Origin: Plasmodium coatneyi
Taxonomy: Eukaryota; Apicomplexa; Aconoidasida; Haemosporida; Plasmodiidae
DNA: 64,000 bases
Reading direction: 5' to 3'
Assembly: GCF_001680005.1 (NCBI RefSeq)
Contig: NC_033558.1
Coordinates: 92,501-156,500 of the forward strand
The notes under the pieces are model-generated. The model saw only the letters and a program-made list of their open reading frames with translations. It did not search any database and was not told where the DNA came from. Positions 34,605 through 47,600 of the stretch are shown here, piece after piece (position 1 is the first letter of the stretch; every line of letters starts with the position of its first letter). The translations under genes were made by a program, and so were the position numbers.

Positions 34605-35789
34605 TTGAGAAGCAGCACAGTTATATATGCGTCTACCCCCGTGGATTTTACTTTATATGATCGTGTGCTTATTGTCTGCTAAGGCAAATAGTTGTTCTTT
34701 TACTGTGTGTAAGAGCCCATGAATGAAGGTACGAGTAGGTATGCACACGTCTATATATACACACGTGTAGTGTTAAAACCTTGGGGGCACTAAAAACAGA
34801 CTTCCAGGGGGAATATTTTTGTAGCACTAGAATAATTTCAAAATGGCGCTCACATTTTAATATCCTCAAATTTAAACACTTTCATGGTTGCAGTATGTTT
34901 CGTGCGTTGGTATGGGGGGAATTCAAAGAGAAACAAATTACAGGTGCCCCCAAAAATGTACGTACGTTTGTATATATACATAAGTACATAACAGCGGCAG
35001 TTAAATGTGGACGTAAAAACAGTTTGCCATATGGGTGTCCTGGAAGGGGGGCACGCACGGAAAAAAAAAAAAAAGAAAGGCTCCGTCTCAACACAGACAC
35101 TGCAAATGTGTAAACTGGTTGTTTAGCTCCTCTTGTTTCTTTTTTTATTTTTTTAAAATTATTTTCACTTTTTTGGCTTTACGCGCAGCTCTTGCTAAAA
35201 ATGCAGAAGCTTCGACAACGGTGTGTAGCGTAAAGGGGGAATTCTCTACAAAGCTAAATCAACGCAAAATGAAAATCCCCTCTTTTTTTTAACAAACTTG
35301 TGAAGCTATGTCGAGCAAACAATTTTCACAATCATCCGCTAGACATCGGTATGTTACCCCACGGACACGCGCTATTTTTGCTTTTTCAAGAATTAGAATT
35401 TAATTGGGAAATCATTCCTCGTTCAGGAAAACAAACAAAAGCAAAGCGAAGCGCATCGAAACAACGGAAAGAAACACGACGCAACGAAGAACAAAACGTG
35501 CGCGCCAAAATGGAAGGGGTAAACAAAAAAAAATGTCCACTGAGCGTGGAATAGTACAAAACATACAAATTGCAAAAGTGTTAATTACGCCCAAAACAAA
35601 TAAGACGTTGTTTAATCTTAAGGAGGCAATTAAACCTTTTTATTCCCTGAGGAGTTCTCACACAACGCGTTATTGTTTTTCTTCCTCATAATTTTTACAT
35701 ACAAGTGCTATTTGCAATTTTTTTGCGTACGCGCTTGTTCTTGTTTCGGTCGTTTCGGACATTTTAGCTTTTTGGCCGTTTGGCTATTT

Positions 35790-35830
35790 GGCTGTTTTGG
35801 CTGTTTTGGCTGTTTTGGCTGTTTTGGCTG
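35790..35830. repeat. 9-bp tandem repeat
   Basis: About four and a half copies of GGCTGTTTT, preceded by degenerate copies from about 35770 and followed closely by a long T run. It lies in non-coding sequence. Confidence 0.9.
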
Positions 35831-36068
35831 TCTAAGAATTTTTTTTTTTTTTTTTTTTTTTTTTTTCCGCACACCCCACGTAATTAGCTTTCTAAAGACG
35901 AAGAAATTTTATGAACGAGTCAAGCAATATTTACCATTTTAAAAAAAAAAAAAAAACTTTTCACTAGTAGCACAGTTGTAAAGCATTTTTTTCCTTCTTA
36001 AGCCACATCGCATACAAGTGTGTATCCACATGCGAAGAGCTGTAGAATAATGAAAAAATATCCCCTCA

Positions 36069-36241
36069 TCATTTAAACCCGACCACAATGTTAATCCCGT
36101 CGTCTTTTTTCCTGAGATCGAGCGGTTCCAGCTTTACGGCTTGCAGAACATGTCTATGCCTTAAGGGTCTTGTCAAAAGGGAACTACAATCGAGCTGTAC
36201 GTCCAGATCAAGAAAGACAGACACATGTGAAGAACGCTGAG
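36069..36241 (-). other. coding-like segment, possible terminal exon
   Basis: On the minus strand this stretch is open for 57 codons and ends in TGA at 36069. It has a plausible acceptor (AAAAG) at its upstream edge, which would join in phase 1. It reads as ordinary protein, for example VFLDLDVQLDCSSLLTRPLR and later LEPLDLRKKDDGINIVVGFK, and it is less A/T-rich than its surroundings. I could not find a matching upstream exon with confidence; MGTNVTLECGQNEVRW at 36540-36587 is a weak candidate. The opposite strand is also open for 50 codons, so it may be chance. Confidence 0.25.
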
Positions 36242-37433
36242 CTTTTAAACAATGGGCTACATGGCTACACGGTTACATGTGTATATTGTCATTTTACAAA
36301 AAATGGAAAATATAATGAGTGAAGCAAATCGCCGAGTCGACAATTACAACAGTGCTACTTCAAAATGGTGATTTTTGCTAAGAACAAATTTTGTCATACA
36401 CCCAAATTAATGTATCGCCAATTTTGTAATAAATTCCAAGTGGTGTGGAACCCCCATAAACCAGTTGCACACATGTGTGGGTATGCATATCTACACGCCC
36501 ATGTGATTTGATATATTTTTTTCTTCTTCTTGTATGTACCCATCGCACTTCATTTTGTCCACATTCCAATGTTACATTTGTTCCCATGCGCGTTGGGGGG
36601 GGGAGGATCTCTTCCGTGAAGGAGAAAAAAAATAAAATATATAAAAAAAAAAATTAAAAAAATAAACCCCTTTTCGACGTTCCCGAAAAGGTGAAACAAG
36701 GAAAACACCGCTGTTAAGTAGCTTTTTGCGAGGAAGCATTTCCCGTTTTGTTTTTCTAAACAGTGTTAACTTCCCCGTAGATTGGTTTACGTATCCTCCG
36801 AATTATGTCACACAAGGGAAAACAAAACTATTGCCATTGTGGGATGCCACCCGCCTGCCACTAAAAATTCACCTCTACAAGTGGAGCGACTTGGTTGCAC
36901 AGACGGTCCCTAAACGTTGGCACAGACAAAGCAGAAATTACGTTTATTACAAAGAAAGTTCATTATATACCACAAGGGGGGGTTCATTTTTTATCATCTA
37001 CATACGCGTGGAGGATATGTGTATGCATATTTTCACGTTTGTTGTTTTTTTTTTTTATGAACAAAAATGAACAGCAATGTTCTACATTGTTCTTTCCTCT
37101 CACTTTTTGTTCCTCACATTTTGTAGCACTTTTTTTTATTTGCAAAGTACAGAATGCACTACTTTTTCAATTTCTTTTTGTTATTTGGGGTATCCACGCA
37201 TCGTTTATTGCTACCTCACTCTAGCATTTTAACTCGCACATATTTTTTCCCCACCCCTCTGAAGCGAAACATCAACATTGCAATTATTTTTCCCGCATTA
37301 CGTGTTGCATCTCTCAAGGCGTCCTTTTTTCTAACCAGCACACGTAACTGTACGTGTACAAATCCATACAAGCACATGTGTATGTACATGCAGCTTGTCC
37401 TTCCCCCTCTGCATTAATTCCTCAGCCTACATA

Positions 37434-39184
37434 ATGGATGTTTTGAGCAAGGCTCTTCCGGATTATTGCTTAAACAAAACAGACTTTTTAAAAAACGAGA
37501 AGAACAAAATTATCGAAGAGGATAACGAGATGACATTGAATAATGAGGAAATTTTGCATCCCACAAATTTCTCTACCAACGGGACAAGCGACGGATGTAG
37601 AGAAAACCCCCTCAGCACGAATAGCACCCAAGTGGTAAGCAACAATGGTGACACAAATAGTGCAGACAGCGTCAAGGTAAACCCCGAGCAAACAACTCTG
37701 AAGGGAAAGAACAACCTCTACCTGAACGGGGCGAATGCTAACGGAGGGAGCAGCCAAACAAAAGGCGAAGAGGAGGGAGAAGTGCACATCGTGTACGCCT
37801 ACGTGGTGAGTGACTCCAAAAAAACAATCCTCTCCAACAGTGAACTCATATCCATGCGCATATCCATGCGCATATCCACACACACATCCACACACACATC
37901 CACACACACATCCACGCACACATCCACGCACATACCCCCCGATAAGGATAAAAACTATACAGTAAAAATGAAAATAAAAAAATTGCCCTCTCAGCGAAAT
38001 GGCCATTTTTTATGTTTAACCAAAAATGGGGAAATCCTCTCCATAGGGGGAAGTGATGGCAAAAAAAAATACGGAGTGGTTGAAAAATTCTCTGCAGACA
38101 AACAGACATGGAAACAAATAAATCTCATGCATTTTCCAAGATCCAATTTCTGTGGAATATGTACAGAAGATGATGACCTTTTCATTTTAGGAGGGGAAGG
38201 CAATCACCATATTTTAAACAGTGTAGAATACTACGACAGCAAAATAAATTCGTGGAGGTCCCTCCCCCCTCTTAACTGTGTCAGACACTCTGCTAGTGCA
38301 AGCATCTTTAAAAATGTTATTTTTGTGCTTGGGGGGAAGGACGGAATTGGGGACTATGGCAAGGTGCACAAAAGTATGGAAATGCTAAATTTGAAGGACA
38401 AAAATATGAAGTGGATTATGGGTAAGCCTTTAAAGCAGGCGCGTCTCGGCCTTGCCACTGTGGTGTTTCAGGACAAGCTGTATGCCATAGGTATGTGAAG
38501 AGGATCGCATTTGTTGTGCATATTCCCCGTGTGTGCCCCATTATAATTTCTTACAGTTTTCCACACTGTAGGTCATGTTAAGGGCCTTTCTTATCAACCC
38601 ATACTCCGCATTTTCCCCATATGGGTGAATACCCCCTTCCAATAAGTAGATCCCATTTGGGAGGGGCGCAACTTAACATTTTCATTTATGCCTTTTTTTT
38701 TTTTTTTTTTTTCTCCCTTCAAGGCGGATCAACCGGCGTGAAGGACCTCAGCTCTGTCGAAATATATGACTTCCAGACAGGCGAATGGACGGGGGGACCT
38801 AGCTTAAACTTCTCCCGTTCGAACTTTGTCGTCTTTGTTTGGAACAACCAATTGGTGGCATACGGCGGCGTGAGCAAGCACCGGCGGGTAATCAACTACA
38901 TGTGCATCTGCGAACCCATGGGAATATATCCACATTTTTCTATTGTGTAAATGGAGTAATGGGGTGGGGAATCCACTCACGTTGAAGAAAAGTTACAAAG
39001 CGTTGCTTTAACAGGACCCGTGAAGGAAATGTTCCCCCTGGGAGAACGGATTTCATACCCATAGTTACGCCTATACACACCGCCATTCATTTTCCACCTT
39101 CCGTAGGACCTTATAAAGAGGGCCGAAATACTAAACGAAGAAGGGACACGTTGGCTGCTGCTGAATGAAGATGGGTCACAATAA
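37434..39184 (+). CDS. kelch-repeat beta-propeller protein
   Basis: Three exons, 37434-38490, 38724-38887 and 39107-39184, encode 432 residues. Phases agree at both introns, and the first junction rebuilds YAIGGSTGVKDLSSVEIYD. The N-terminal 170 residues are low complexity and include the 12-bp repeat at 37848-37931. Then come five kelch repeats with the paired glycines and spaced Tyr/Trp: ILSIGGSDG, LFILGGEGN, VIFVLGGKDG, YAIGGSTG and LVAYGGVSK. Kelch propellers bind partner proteins. No BTB or other second domain is seen, so no partner can be named. The start at 37434 is preferred over the upstream in-frame codon at 37395 because MDVLSKALPDYC is the first ATG. Five repeats leave a six-bladed propeller one short, and a kelch-like piece lies downstream near 39272, so the 3' end may be incomplete. 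Confidence 0.8.
37848..37931 (+). repeat. 12-bp coding tandem repeat, seven copies
   Basis: Seven 12-bp units, all in frame, encode ISMR twice, ISTH once and TSTH four times in the kelch protein's N-terminal region. The opposite strand reads as Cys/Gly/Val repeats, which is a shadow. Confidence 0.95.
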
Positions 39185-40649
39185 AGTAGGTGCTAAAAAT
39201 AATTTACAAGGCAGACACAAAGGGAGTAACGTCTTTTTCCCACTATTTCAATTAACGCTGTGTTTGCGCAGATAAGTGTGGACACCCCAACACCGCGTTA
39301 TAGCAGCGTTGTGTTTTTTTTCGTTACAGGGGAGTTAACAAAATCGCAGTTTTCCTTTTCTTGCTCCGGTACACTTTTTTTTTTTTTTTTTTTTTCGATA
39401 TTTGATTTTACCATGCCCTTTTTCCAGTTGGCGGATTTTCCCTTTTTAAAATATACTTTGGGTGTGTCGTTGGCGGCCAACTTTTACAACTACGAAAGTG
39501 TTCATAGGGTTAGGTGGGCATAACGCGCACAAATGGACGCAGCGTTTGATGGATGTATCTGTTGAAGTGTCCTCTCCTCACAATTGATGCGGTATCTTCT
39601 ATTACGTCGGGACTGTACATGCAAGGGTTGTCCACTGATATGGGAGTAGAATCATATATATAGGGTCTTTGCGCACATGTTAAAAGGGTTACTCAGCCCA
39701 GCGGATTTGTTTTTCTGGGGTAGATATATCGCCATATGGTGTTGCATGTTTGACATGTAGCCCTGATTGGGTCATTGAATACGACTATCAAGTTAAAGAA
39801 ACAACGGAGCATGATACAAATGCAATTCGACCCCTGTATGTATGAGGAAAAAAAAAAAAAAAAAAATCCCTAAGAGGAAAATTGCCTTTTTCTCTGTAAC
39901 GCTTCAGCGTCAATCCAACGCACAACATTTTTTTTTCTTTTTTTTTTTTCCCCACTTTTACAATACCCAGGAAGATGGCTTATGTCATCACATTTTGGTG
40001 CATTTATTTTAACTAAACAATTTTACTTCTTTCCTCTCGCTAGTAGGGACACTTCTTACAATTTCGAACGAAAAAGGTTGCAAACGGAAAGAGTAGAAGA
40101 TTTTTTTTTTTTTTTTAGTGTCAACGAGTAGGCGCTTTTTTCATGGCCTGCTTGGAAATCTAACAAATTAACAACTAGACTGAGGGGAAAGGTGCGAAAG
40201 GGGCTTTTAGTAAAAGTATCCACCTCCACACAACCCTTCATTCTACACTATCATGTTAGGCGAGTAGAATACGGAAATGCCTAATTCGAAGGGGAGTGTA
40301 CCATAAGAAGAACGACATAGCTTGCTTTGTTCTACCGCTCGTGAAGGGAAGATGCCCTTCCTCCAAGTTTGACGCGGTGAACAGGGTCGCTTAATGTTTC
40401 TCCAAATAAGGGGTGCACATTTATACGTCAGTGTTCTCCCCCAATCGAGCAGACGAAAGAAGCCACACCGCAAACCACAACAGGGGACGACCATCGCCCT
40501 CTAAACAGCTTTCATTTTTGCTTTTCCTCGGAGTGGAAGCTAAGAAACGACCAGGGCAGAAGGAAACAGCCATGTGTACATTTACGTGGTCATATCTTCG
40601 GACGCATGTGCGCACCTAACCGCCAAGCAACGAACGAACGAACGAACGA
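39185..40649. other. spacer between kelch and TAF2 genes
   Basis: The 3' flank of the kelch gene and the promoter/5' UTR of TAF2. A frame following a good acceptor at about 39272 encodes ISVDTPTPRYSSVV, which looks like the start of another kelch blade, but I found no legal in-frame donor to reach it. The rest holds A/T runs and no supported gene. Confidence 0.5.
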
Positions 40650-40665
40650 ATGGACGAACGAATGG
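40630..40665 (+). repeat. ACGA tetranucleotide repeat at the TAF2 start
   Basis: CGAA repeated with TGGA interruptions across the proposed TAF2 start codon. Three in-frame ATGs (40650, 40662, 40683) lie in or just after it, so the exact start is open. Confidence 0.85.
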
Positions 40666-43600
40666 ACAAAGCAAAAAGAACCATGGACTACTTCTTCGCG
40701 CTGAAGAAGCAGGACCTCTCGGTCAACATCGACATGCACAATGAGAGGATCGAAGGAAGCACCACCATGACCCTGGCCCTGTATATGCCCATTTATTACC
40801 TCTACGATGAAGAAGATTTTGCTAAGGTGAACGGTGACATTAACAAGGTTCGAATTAGGAGAGGCGCAGACTCCAGTTCCTATGACGATGACACAAGTGA
40901 CGATGACAATGATGATGATGAGGAGGACGACCAACAGGACAGACACAACAAACATGGAAAACACGCAAAGCACGAAAAAAGCAGAAAGGACAGGAAGCAC
41001 TCCAAACATGCCACGTTAAACGGAGGAGACCCCCAGGAGGAGGCCCCACGGGATATCCCCCTCTTGGAGGACAAGGCTTACACCAATTTTATGAAGAAAA
41101 AAAAAGAAAAAAAAATATTCGTCGTTCTTGAAATGCCGCACAATATAAACTCGAGTTCTTACCAGGATGTAAAAATGAATGGAAGCGAACAGGACAGGTA
41201 CTACATCATTTATAGCAGCTTGGGGAAGGGGGGTGAGCCCTATGTTGAAGGTGATGCTGCGGGGTGGGCGAATCAGAAGTATGGTCATCAAAACAAGCAA
41301 TACCATTATAACTTGTACGAACCGATGGGACACACGGAAAATCCAAGTCAAGACGCAGAAGCGAAGAAGGGGAAACCCCCAAACGGCATAGTAACAAATG
41401 AAGAAACAGAAAAGAAGGAAAACTTAAAGTTCAAATTGAAGTTGAAGGAAGTCAATTTTGGCCACCCAAATGGACGTAACAATGAAGATGTAGATGTCGC
41501 ACAGGGGTATGGGTGCCCCCCCGGGGATGACACGGAAGGGGAGGAAGACTACGAGTTTATCGATAATCACAAGAGGGGACGCATCCCAAATGTGGTAGAC
41601 CTCGTGTCGTTAAACAAATATACAGAGGAAAATCACCTCCAGGGGAACAACTACATGTTCATACCGATAGAAGACGAAATATGGAACAAGGAAAAGGAAA
41701 AGAATTACAACAATTGGAAAAAGTTCTGCGAAGAAGAAACAGTTACAGTGAAGAGGAAGGGAGAATATCACGTGAAAATTATAATAGAAATAAGTCTGAG
41801 TTTTTCCTTCTTCAATTTATCGTCCTCCCTTAACAATCTATATTTTAACAGAAGGGAAAACTTACTGGTAGGATTACAGAACTATGCTTGTAACTGCACT
41901 TGGTTCCCAACTTTGTCAAAAATGAACAGCATTTATGGGAAATGCTCTTGGGAACTCCTCTACAAAATTGAGAAGCCCTACGTGGTTATATCGTCGAACA
42001 GTTTAATAAATGTGTACGAGGTTGGGAATACCAACTTCTTCCTTTATAAGTCCAACAACCGGCATGGCAAATTGGCTCCTCATGAGATTTCCCTGTATGC
42101 CGGTAGGTTCGACTTCCTTCACTTAAATAATATGAATCTGAAGGACTTCCAAAAAATAAATTACGACTTTTTGTACAAAACGGAGATGGAGTCGAAAGGT
42201 AGCAAATTCTATTCGGTTGATCAGTACGGGAAGGCGAAGGGCAAAGGGGGGGGAGGAGGTTCCTCTGGCAGAATGGATAAGCTGCCCGAGGGTACGATGC
42301 CGCCCTCCAGGGAGAACCTATCCTCTGGGGGGAAAACCAAACGGAGGTCTTCAACTAAGCGTTACTACGTCGACTCGGACGGAAGCAGTGAGGACGTCAT
42401 TAATGTGGTCAATCCGGACGGTGTGTTCAATGTGGATCATACTGTTGGCCCCCCCACGAGTGAGTACCGCGAAAAAGGCAACACCAAGAAGAAGGACTGC
42501 TGCAGCTACTACGAGCGGGTCAAAGATAAAGTCGTGCCAAACATTTTCATCTTTACCTTAAAAAATTACAAAGACGAAATGGAGTACTCCAGTTACCACG
42601 TCGGATACGTACTGCGAACATTTCTCGAAGTCAGTAAAGAAAGCTTCCCCTTCGACAACATCACAGTTCTATTTCTACCACTTGCCTTTTTAAACTTTGA
42701 AAATTATCCCTCATCGGAAAGTATCGAATGTTCTGTCAGTGCACATATCTACGATGACATGAAGAATGGGTACAACCTCTTCGCAAACAGTAACCTGCTA
42801 AATGCAAAAATATCGGAACCTTATGTTTTTCTCGGAAACAATAAGTATTTTATCTTTGGGAACGTTATCGTCTTTTCTACGCAGATTTTGCACTCCCTGT
42901 ATGACACCCTTTTTAACATAAGTCTGTATAGTTACAAGATTGTCATGGCGGAAGGGCTACTTTCCCTTTGCTTTGGTCACTACGTCGACGTAGTAACGGA
43001 TGAAAATGTCCACCTTCTGTTTATGCTGAAGTGTCTAGTCCTGCAAAGGTACTTGGAGCAAATATTTGGGACGATCGAAATGAATGTCATTTTTTACGAG
43101 CTGAGGGAGAGGTACTGCTCTTTTGTGGAGCTCTTCGGTGACGTGAATTTGTTTCACCATCGGGGTAGGGACGGGGGGAAGTCCTTCCCGTCGGTACAAG
43201 AGCGGAAGATACAGGCCGGCACAGAGTCAGCCCACTCTAACGTTCCACCTATGGGGGATAACGTGCCCACGAATGGCCTATCGTCCTACCTTTTGAACGA
43301 CTTGTTCTTCCTGAAAGCCTTCCTCTGCGTCCGAATTTTCTTCAACGTATTGAAAAGCTTCTCCTTCTGTGCCACCATTCACCAGTACTGCTTTTCGCTC
43401 TTCTTCTCCCACCTGAAGCGCAAAGGACGGGTGATCAGTTCGTCCAAGTTTTGGAAGCAGGTAAAGCGAACAGGTGCACGTCACTGCACAGTATCGATCC
43501 GTCCGAGGTGACCACATTGCACATTATACACACACTGATACCTTACCGTTACCCCCACAATTGCAGGTCTTCGCCGAGTGCACACGCAGGTACATCGAAA

Positions 43601-44577
43601 GCTACAAGCAGCTCCCCAAGAACAAGTTTAAAATGAAGAAGATCGACCTGCATGCCAACTCCAGTGAACTCAAAACAGACGAACATGAGCAGTACCAGCT
43701 TTTGGAAAAATATTTTTCGCAATTCCTCGAAACGTATATTAAGGGATATGGGGTCTGTCAGTACATCCTAACGTTTAACGTGCACCTACAGAGAAAGGGG
43801 ACCTCTATGGATAGCTTCAATTTTTTGGTTAGCCAAAACTCCATTAACCCCTTCAACTTTGTGAATGAGGATTTCCACTCCGCCTATTACCTCTCAGAGA
43901 TGGCATCCACCAGTGTATACAACCTGCTGGAGCTGAACAAGCACATCGATTCGAAGAGCAATACACATGGGGGGAAGCACAACAATCGAAGGAACAAAAT
44001 GATCACGCACAATTATCTAGACAGAATCTACTACGATAAGCTCTCCGAAAAGGTCGCCCCAGGTGACTATTTCCACCATGATCTGGAGAAACACTTCCTC
44101 TCATTTTTGAAGCAAAAAAAAATCCTCCAGACAGATCACTTTTATGAATATCCTGAGGACCTGCTCAGCCGCAAGGCCAACGAGTTGCTAAACAGATACG
44201 TCATGAAGAGGAAGCGTAAAACTTTTTCCTTCCTCCCGAGTGCCACACTTAGGAGGATGTCACTCCCCGGTGAAATGGGCACCACGTGCAGTAGCAAAAT
44301 TATTAGGAGGAGAAACCCTATCGGGTATGTTCCCAAGAGGGAGGAACGGGCAGCCACATCCCCCCTGCAGAGTGAAAACGAATCTAATTGGTGTAGCGCC
44401 AATCGCCACGAGGAAGGCTCCATCGGGGGTGACACCCAGAATGACCAAACGGGACATGCCCTTTACGAACGAACCGCGGATAGTGAAAGGTTTATCGGTG
44501 AAGAAGCTCCTTCCCAAAGCGACGTCTTCAAAAGGAGGAAGTCAAAAAAGAGAAAGCATCACGAGAAGGAGAAGAAG

Positions 44578-44609
<32 letters not shown>

Positions 44610-47600
44610 CCAGTACAGAACAAACTACAACTGTGGACAACCTAATCAGGGCAGAAAAAATAAGCAAGCGTTTACAGATATGCAGAAATTATATTTTAAA
44701 AAAAAAAAAAGAGTTAATCAATTTGCCCTACTCTAATTATGATAGCTTGGAACTCATCGCAAGGGATGGCAACTTCTACCTGGGCTTTGGATACGTTGGG
44801 TCTGATGACCTCGCCTTGACGACAGGGAAAGGAAACCTATACAATAATATCATCGCGTTTCAGAAATTTAAAAATTGTAATGTGAAAAAGCTAAGTGAGT
44901 TGTGTGTAGACAAGCATCAGATCCATGAATACAACAGCACAACTCCCTTCCACACCAGTTGCATATACCCCCAGTGGAAAACGACCCTTCGCTTGTTTTA
45001 CTACCTCCACGTTCTGGGTAAAATTCAAAAAAAAAAAAAACTCCTAAGACGCGTTACTACTCCCGTGCGGAATACCAAGGAGGAAGACGAAATTGACATT
45101 TTTGGCCAGCGGGACCACGCAGACAAACAAAGGAAAAAGAAGCAAAAGAAGCAGAAAAAGGAGAGGAAAAAAAAGGAGAAAAAGAAACATAGACATGGGG
45201 GGAGCCACCACGATGACGCCCGACATAGGCACAGAAAGAAACGGAAAAAAATGGACACAGTGGAAAGTGTGGATCAAGCGATGGAGGAGGAAGAGCATCA
45301 GGATGTATATGCCGATGACGTGAATGCGTTTAACCACCCACCTTACAGTACCCTCGAGAGTACCGCTAGCGTCAATTTAGACTACCCCTACGCAGGGGAC
45401 GTGATGGAGGGGGGAGAAAACGTCCCACCGTACGACTCCTTCGTGGGTGAGGAAATATCAGTGGGGGAAGCCCAAGGGAATCTCAAAGGGGAGTACATAG
45501 ATGAGATGAGCGAAATGGAGGGTGGTGTAGCGGTGGACGAAACGGAAGACGCATATGCCATCCCAGTGGGTGAATCAAAAAAGAAGAGGAAAAAAAAAAG
45601 GGAAAAGCGAAAAATCAAAAAAAGGAAAGAAAAGGAAAAAGAAAAGATGAAGGAAAAGATAAAAAGCCTGCGGGACCTCCTCCTGAACAACAAACTCTAC
45701 GCAGAGAACTACCTGAACCCCTATGTGGCGAATAACATACCAAACTCGGTGGACGAAAATAAGTTTTTCCTCTGCCTGTTGAAGATCGAAATAGTAGAGG
45801 ATGACGGAGTAAGAGTTGTCAAAAAAAATTTGCTCGAAAACGTTACGCCGACCCGATTCAGTGTAAACGCCAGACCAGAAAAGGGAAGGAAAAAGGTGGC
45901 CTTCAAACATGAGTCCATATATATGGCCAAGCAGGAAGAATACGTCAGTAGAAACTCCATTGATGCTATAGACAGCTATATGAACGAAACGGTAAAGTTC
46001 GTTGGAATTACAAATGACAGTGATAAGCACATAATAGAGTATTGTAAGCAGAAGGTGCTGAAGAAGGACAAGTCACTGATGTGTCTGGACAACAGAAAAT
46101 TAGTTGCGAAGATATGTAGTAAAGGGAAGATTCCTCTACTTTGGATTCGAATAGACAATGACTTTTCCATTTTAGGCAGAATTAGAAGGACACAAAGTGC
46201 CAGTATGTGGATTCAGCAGCTCTTCAATGACAACAATGTTTTCGCGCAACTGGAGTCGTCCTTCGCCTTGGCCTTTATCCCCTTCTTTTTCCTCCAGAGG
46301 AATACAGCAGGGGCAGAACCGGTGGGAACAGCAACAGGAGCAACGGCAGGGGGTGGAGTAGGAGAGGAAGTAGTAGCCGCAGCTGGAGTGGGACCCGTGG
46401 ATTATAAGACCGATCCAGGTACCCACGCAGATAGCACACTCGACATAAATATGCATGCCCTTGCGGGAGGGGACGCCAACTCGGGGACTAACCCACCAAA
46501 CAACATTGCAACTGGTCGGGAGAACATCGGTGAAGACTCCATGCAGTTCATCCAATCTGTGCTCAGCACAAACAAAAGTGGAAAGCACAAAAAAAATGAC
46601 TTCCACTTGGGGAATGTCCCATTTAAGGTTGCCCCTGGTGGTACCCTTAATAGTCATCACTTAAATGACGGCTATGACCTTGCACATGGGAAAGAAAAAA
46701 ATCCTCACAAGAGTAATCGCATGATCAACGGGGAAGTTACTTCCAATGATGTAGTGAATGAGAATAGCATGGGTATCCACCAAAATGCGAAAGGGCTAAT
46801 GAACAACATCGTGAATGCAAGATATGCAAATTATGCAAATTATGCAAATTACGCGAATTACACGAATTACGCAAATTACGTACCGGAGGAGCAGGAAGAA
46901 GGAGTTGACGAAGAGGACGCCACGTCGGACCTACCCAACAGTGGAAACTACGAAAAAAGGAGAAGTACCCATCTTGCGCGGATCGCCAGAAATGAACAAA
47001 ATCCCATGAAGGACAAAATGAACAGCAATCAGGTGAACCATGCGAAGAGCGATTTACTTAAAATGGATAGGCTGTCAAGTCATAGTAGCAGTTCTGGAAG
47101 TGACACAGATCTGTTGGATTGTAACTTTTCCACGTCCACTGTGGACGACTTGAATGAAGATGCGAACGCCTCAGAACGGAACTACTCATCCTCCAGTTAT
47201 AGGAAACGAAAAAGCTACAAAAACAAATGGACGAGAAAAATATCCGTTGAAAATATCCCCATTAATGTAGAAGTGATTAAGTGTCTCTACAAATCGATCA
47301 CGGCAACTTACCTCCACTACATGGTAAAGATCAGGTGCATTTTTTCTCTTTGCTTTATTCACAATAGGTATTTATGCACGCAGAAAATTATCCAGAATTT
47401 ATTTTTGGATTATACGGAAGAGTTTTATGGAAACGATCTGAATCAGAAGAAGTTCATGCATGCCTTCTATGTTGCCATGTCTTTGTTAAGGAACAAGAAC
47501 AACCGGACGCCAAAAATAATTATTTTTTTTCTCGCGCAGAAGTGCGCCAATTTTGTCTACTCCCTTAGTCTCAGTGATAAGTACCATTTGGTGAATGACG

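Larger units (their letters stand above)
34605..37433. other. divergent promoter region
   Basis: About 2.8 kb between the head-to-head kinesin and kelch genes. It has long T and A runs near 35840 and 35940 and a short 9-bp tandem repeat at 35790-35830. One segment at 36069-36241 reads like coding sequence on the minus strand and is listed separately. Other frames (34781-35113, 36726-37070) look accidental. Confidence 0.5.

Noticed and set aside
35535..35693. 52-codon plus-strand frame MSTERGIVQNIQIAKVLI...
   Set aside because: It is short, has no family match, and is surrounded by homopolymer-rich spacer. I could not tell it from chance.
44240..44577. Upstream part of the second TAF2 frame as a separate gene start
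   Set aside because: Before the poly-A run this frame is a shadow. The real coding frame there is the other one, which runs on from exon 1.
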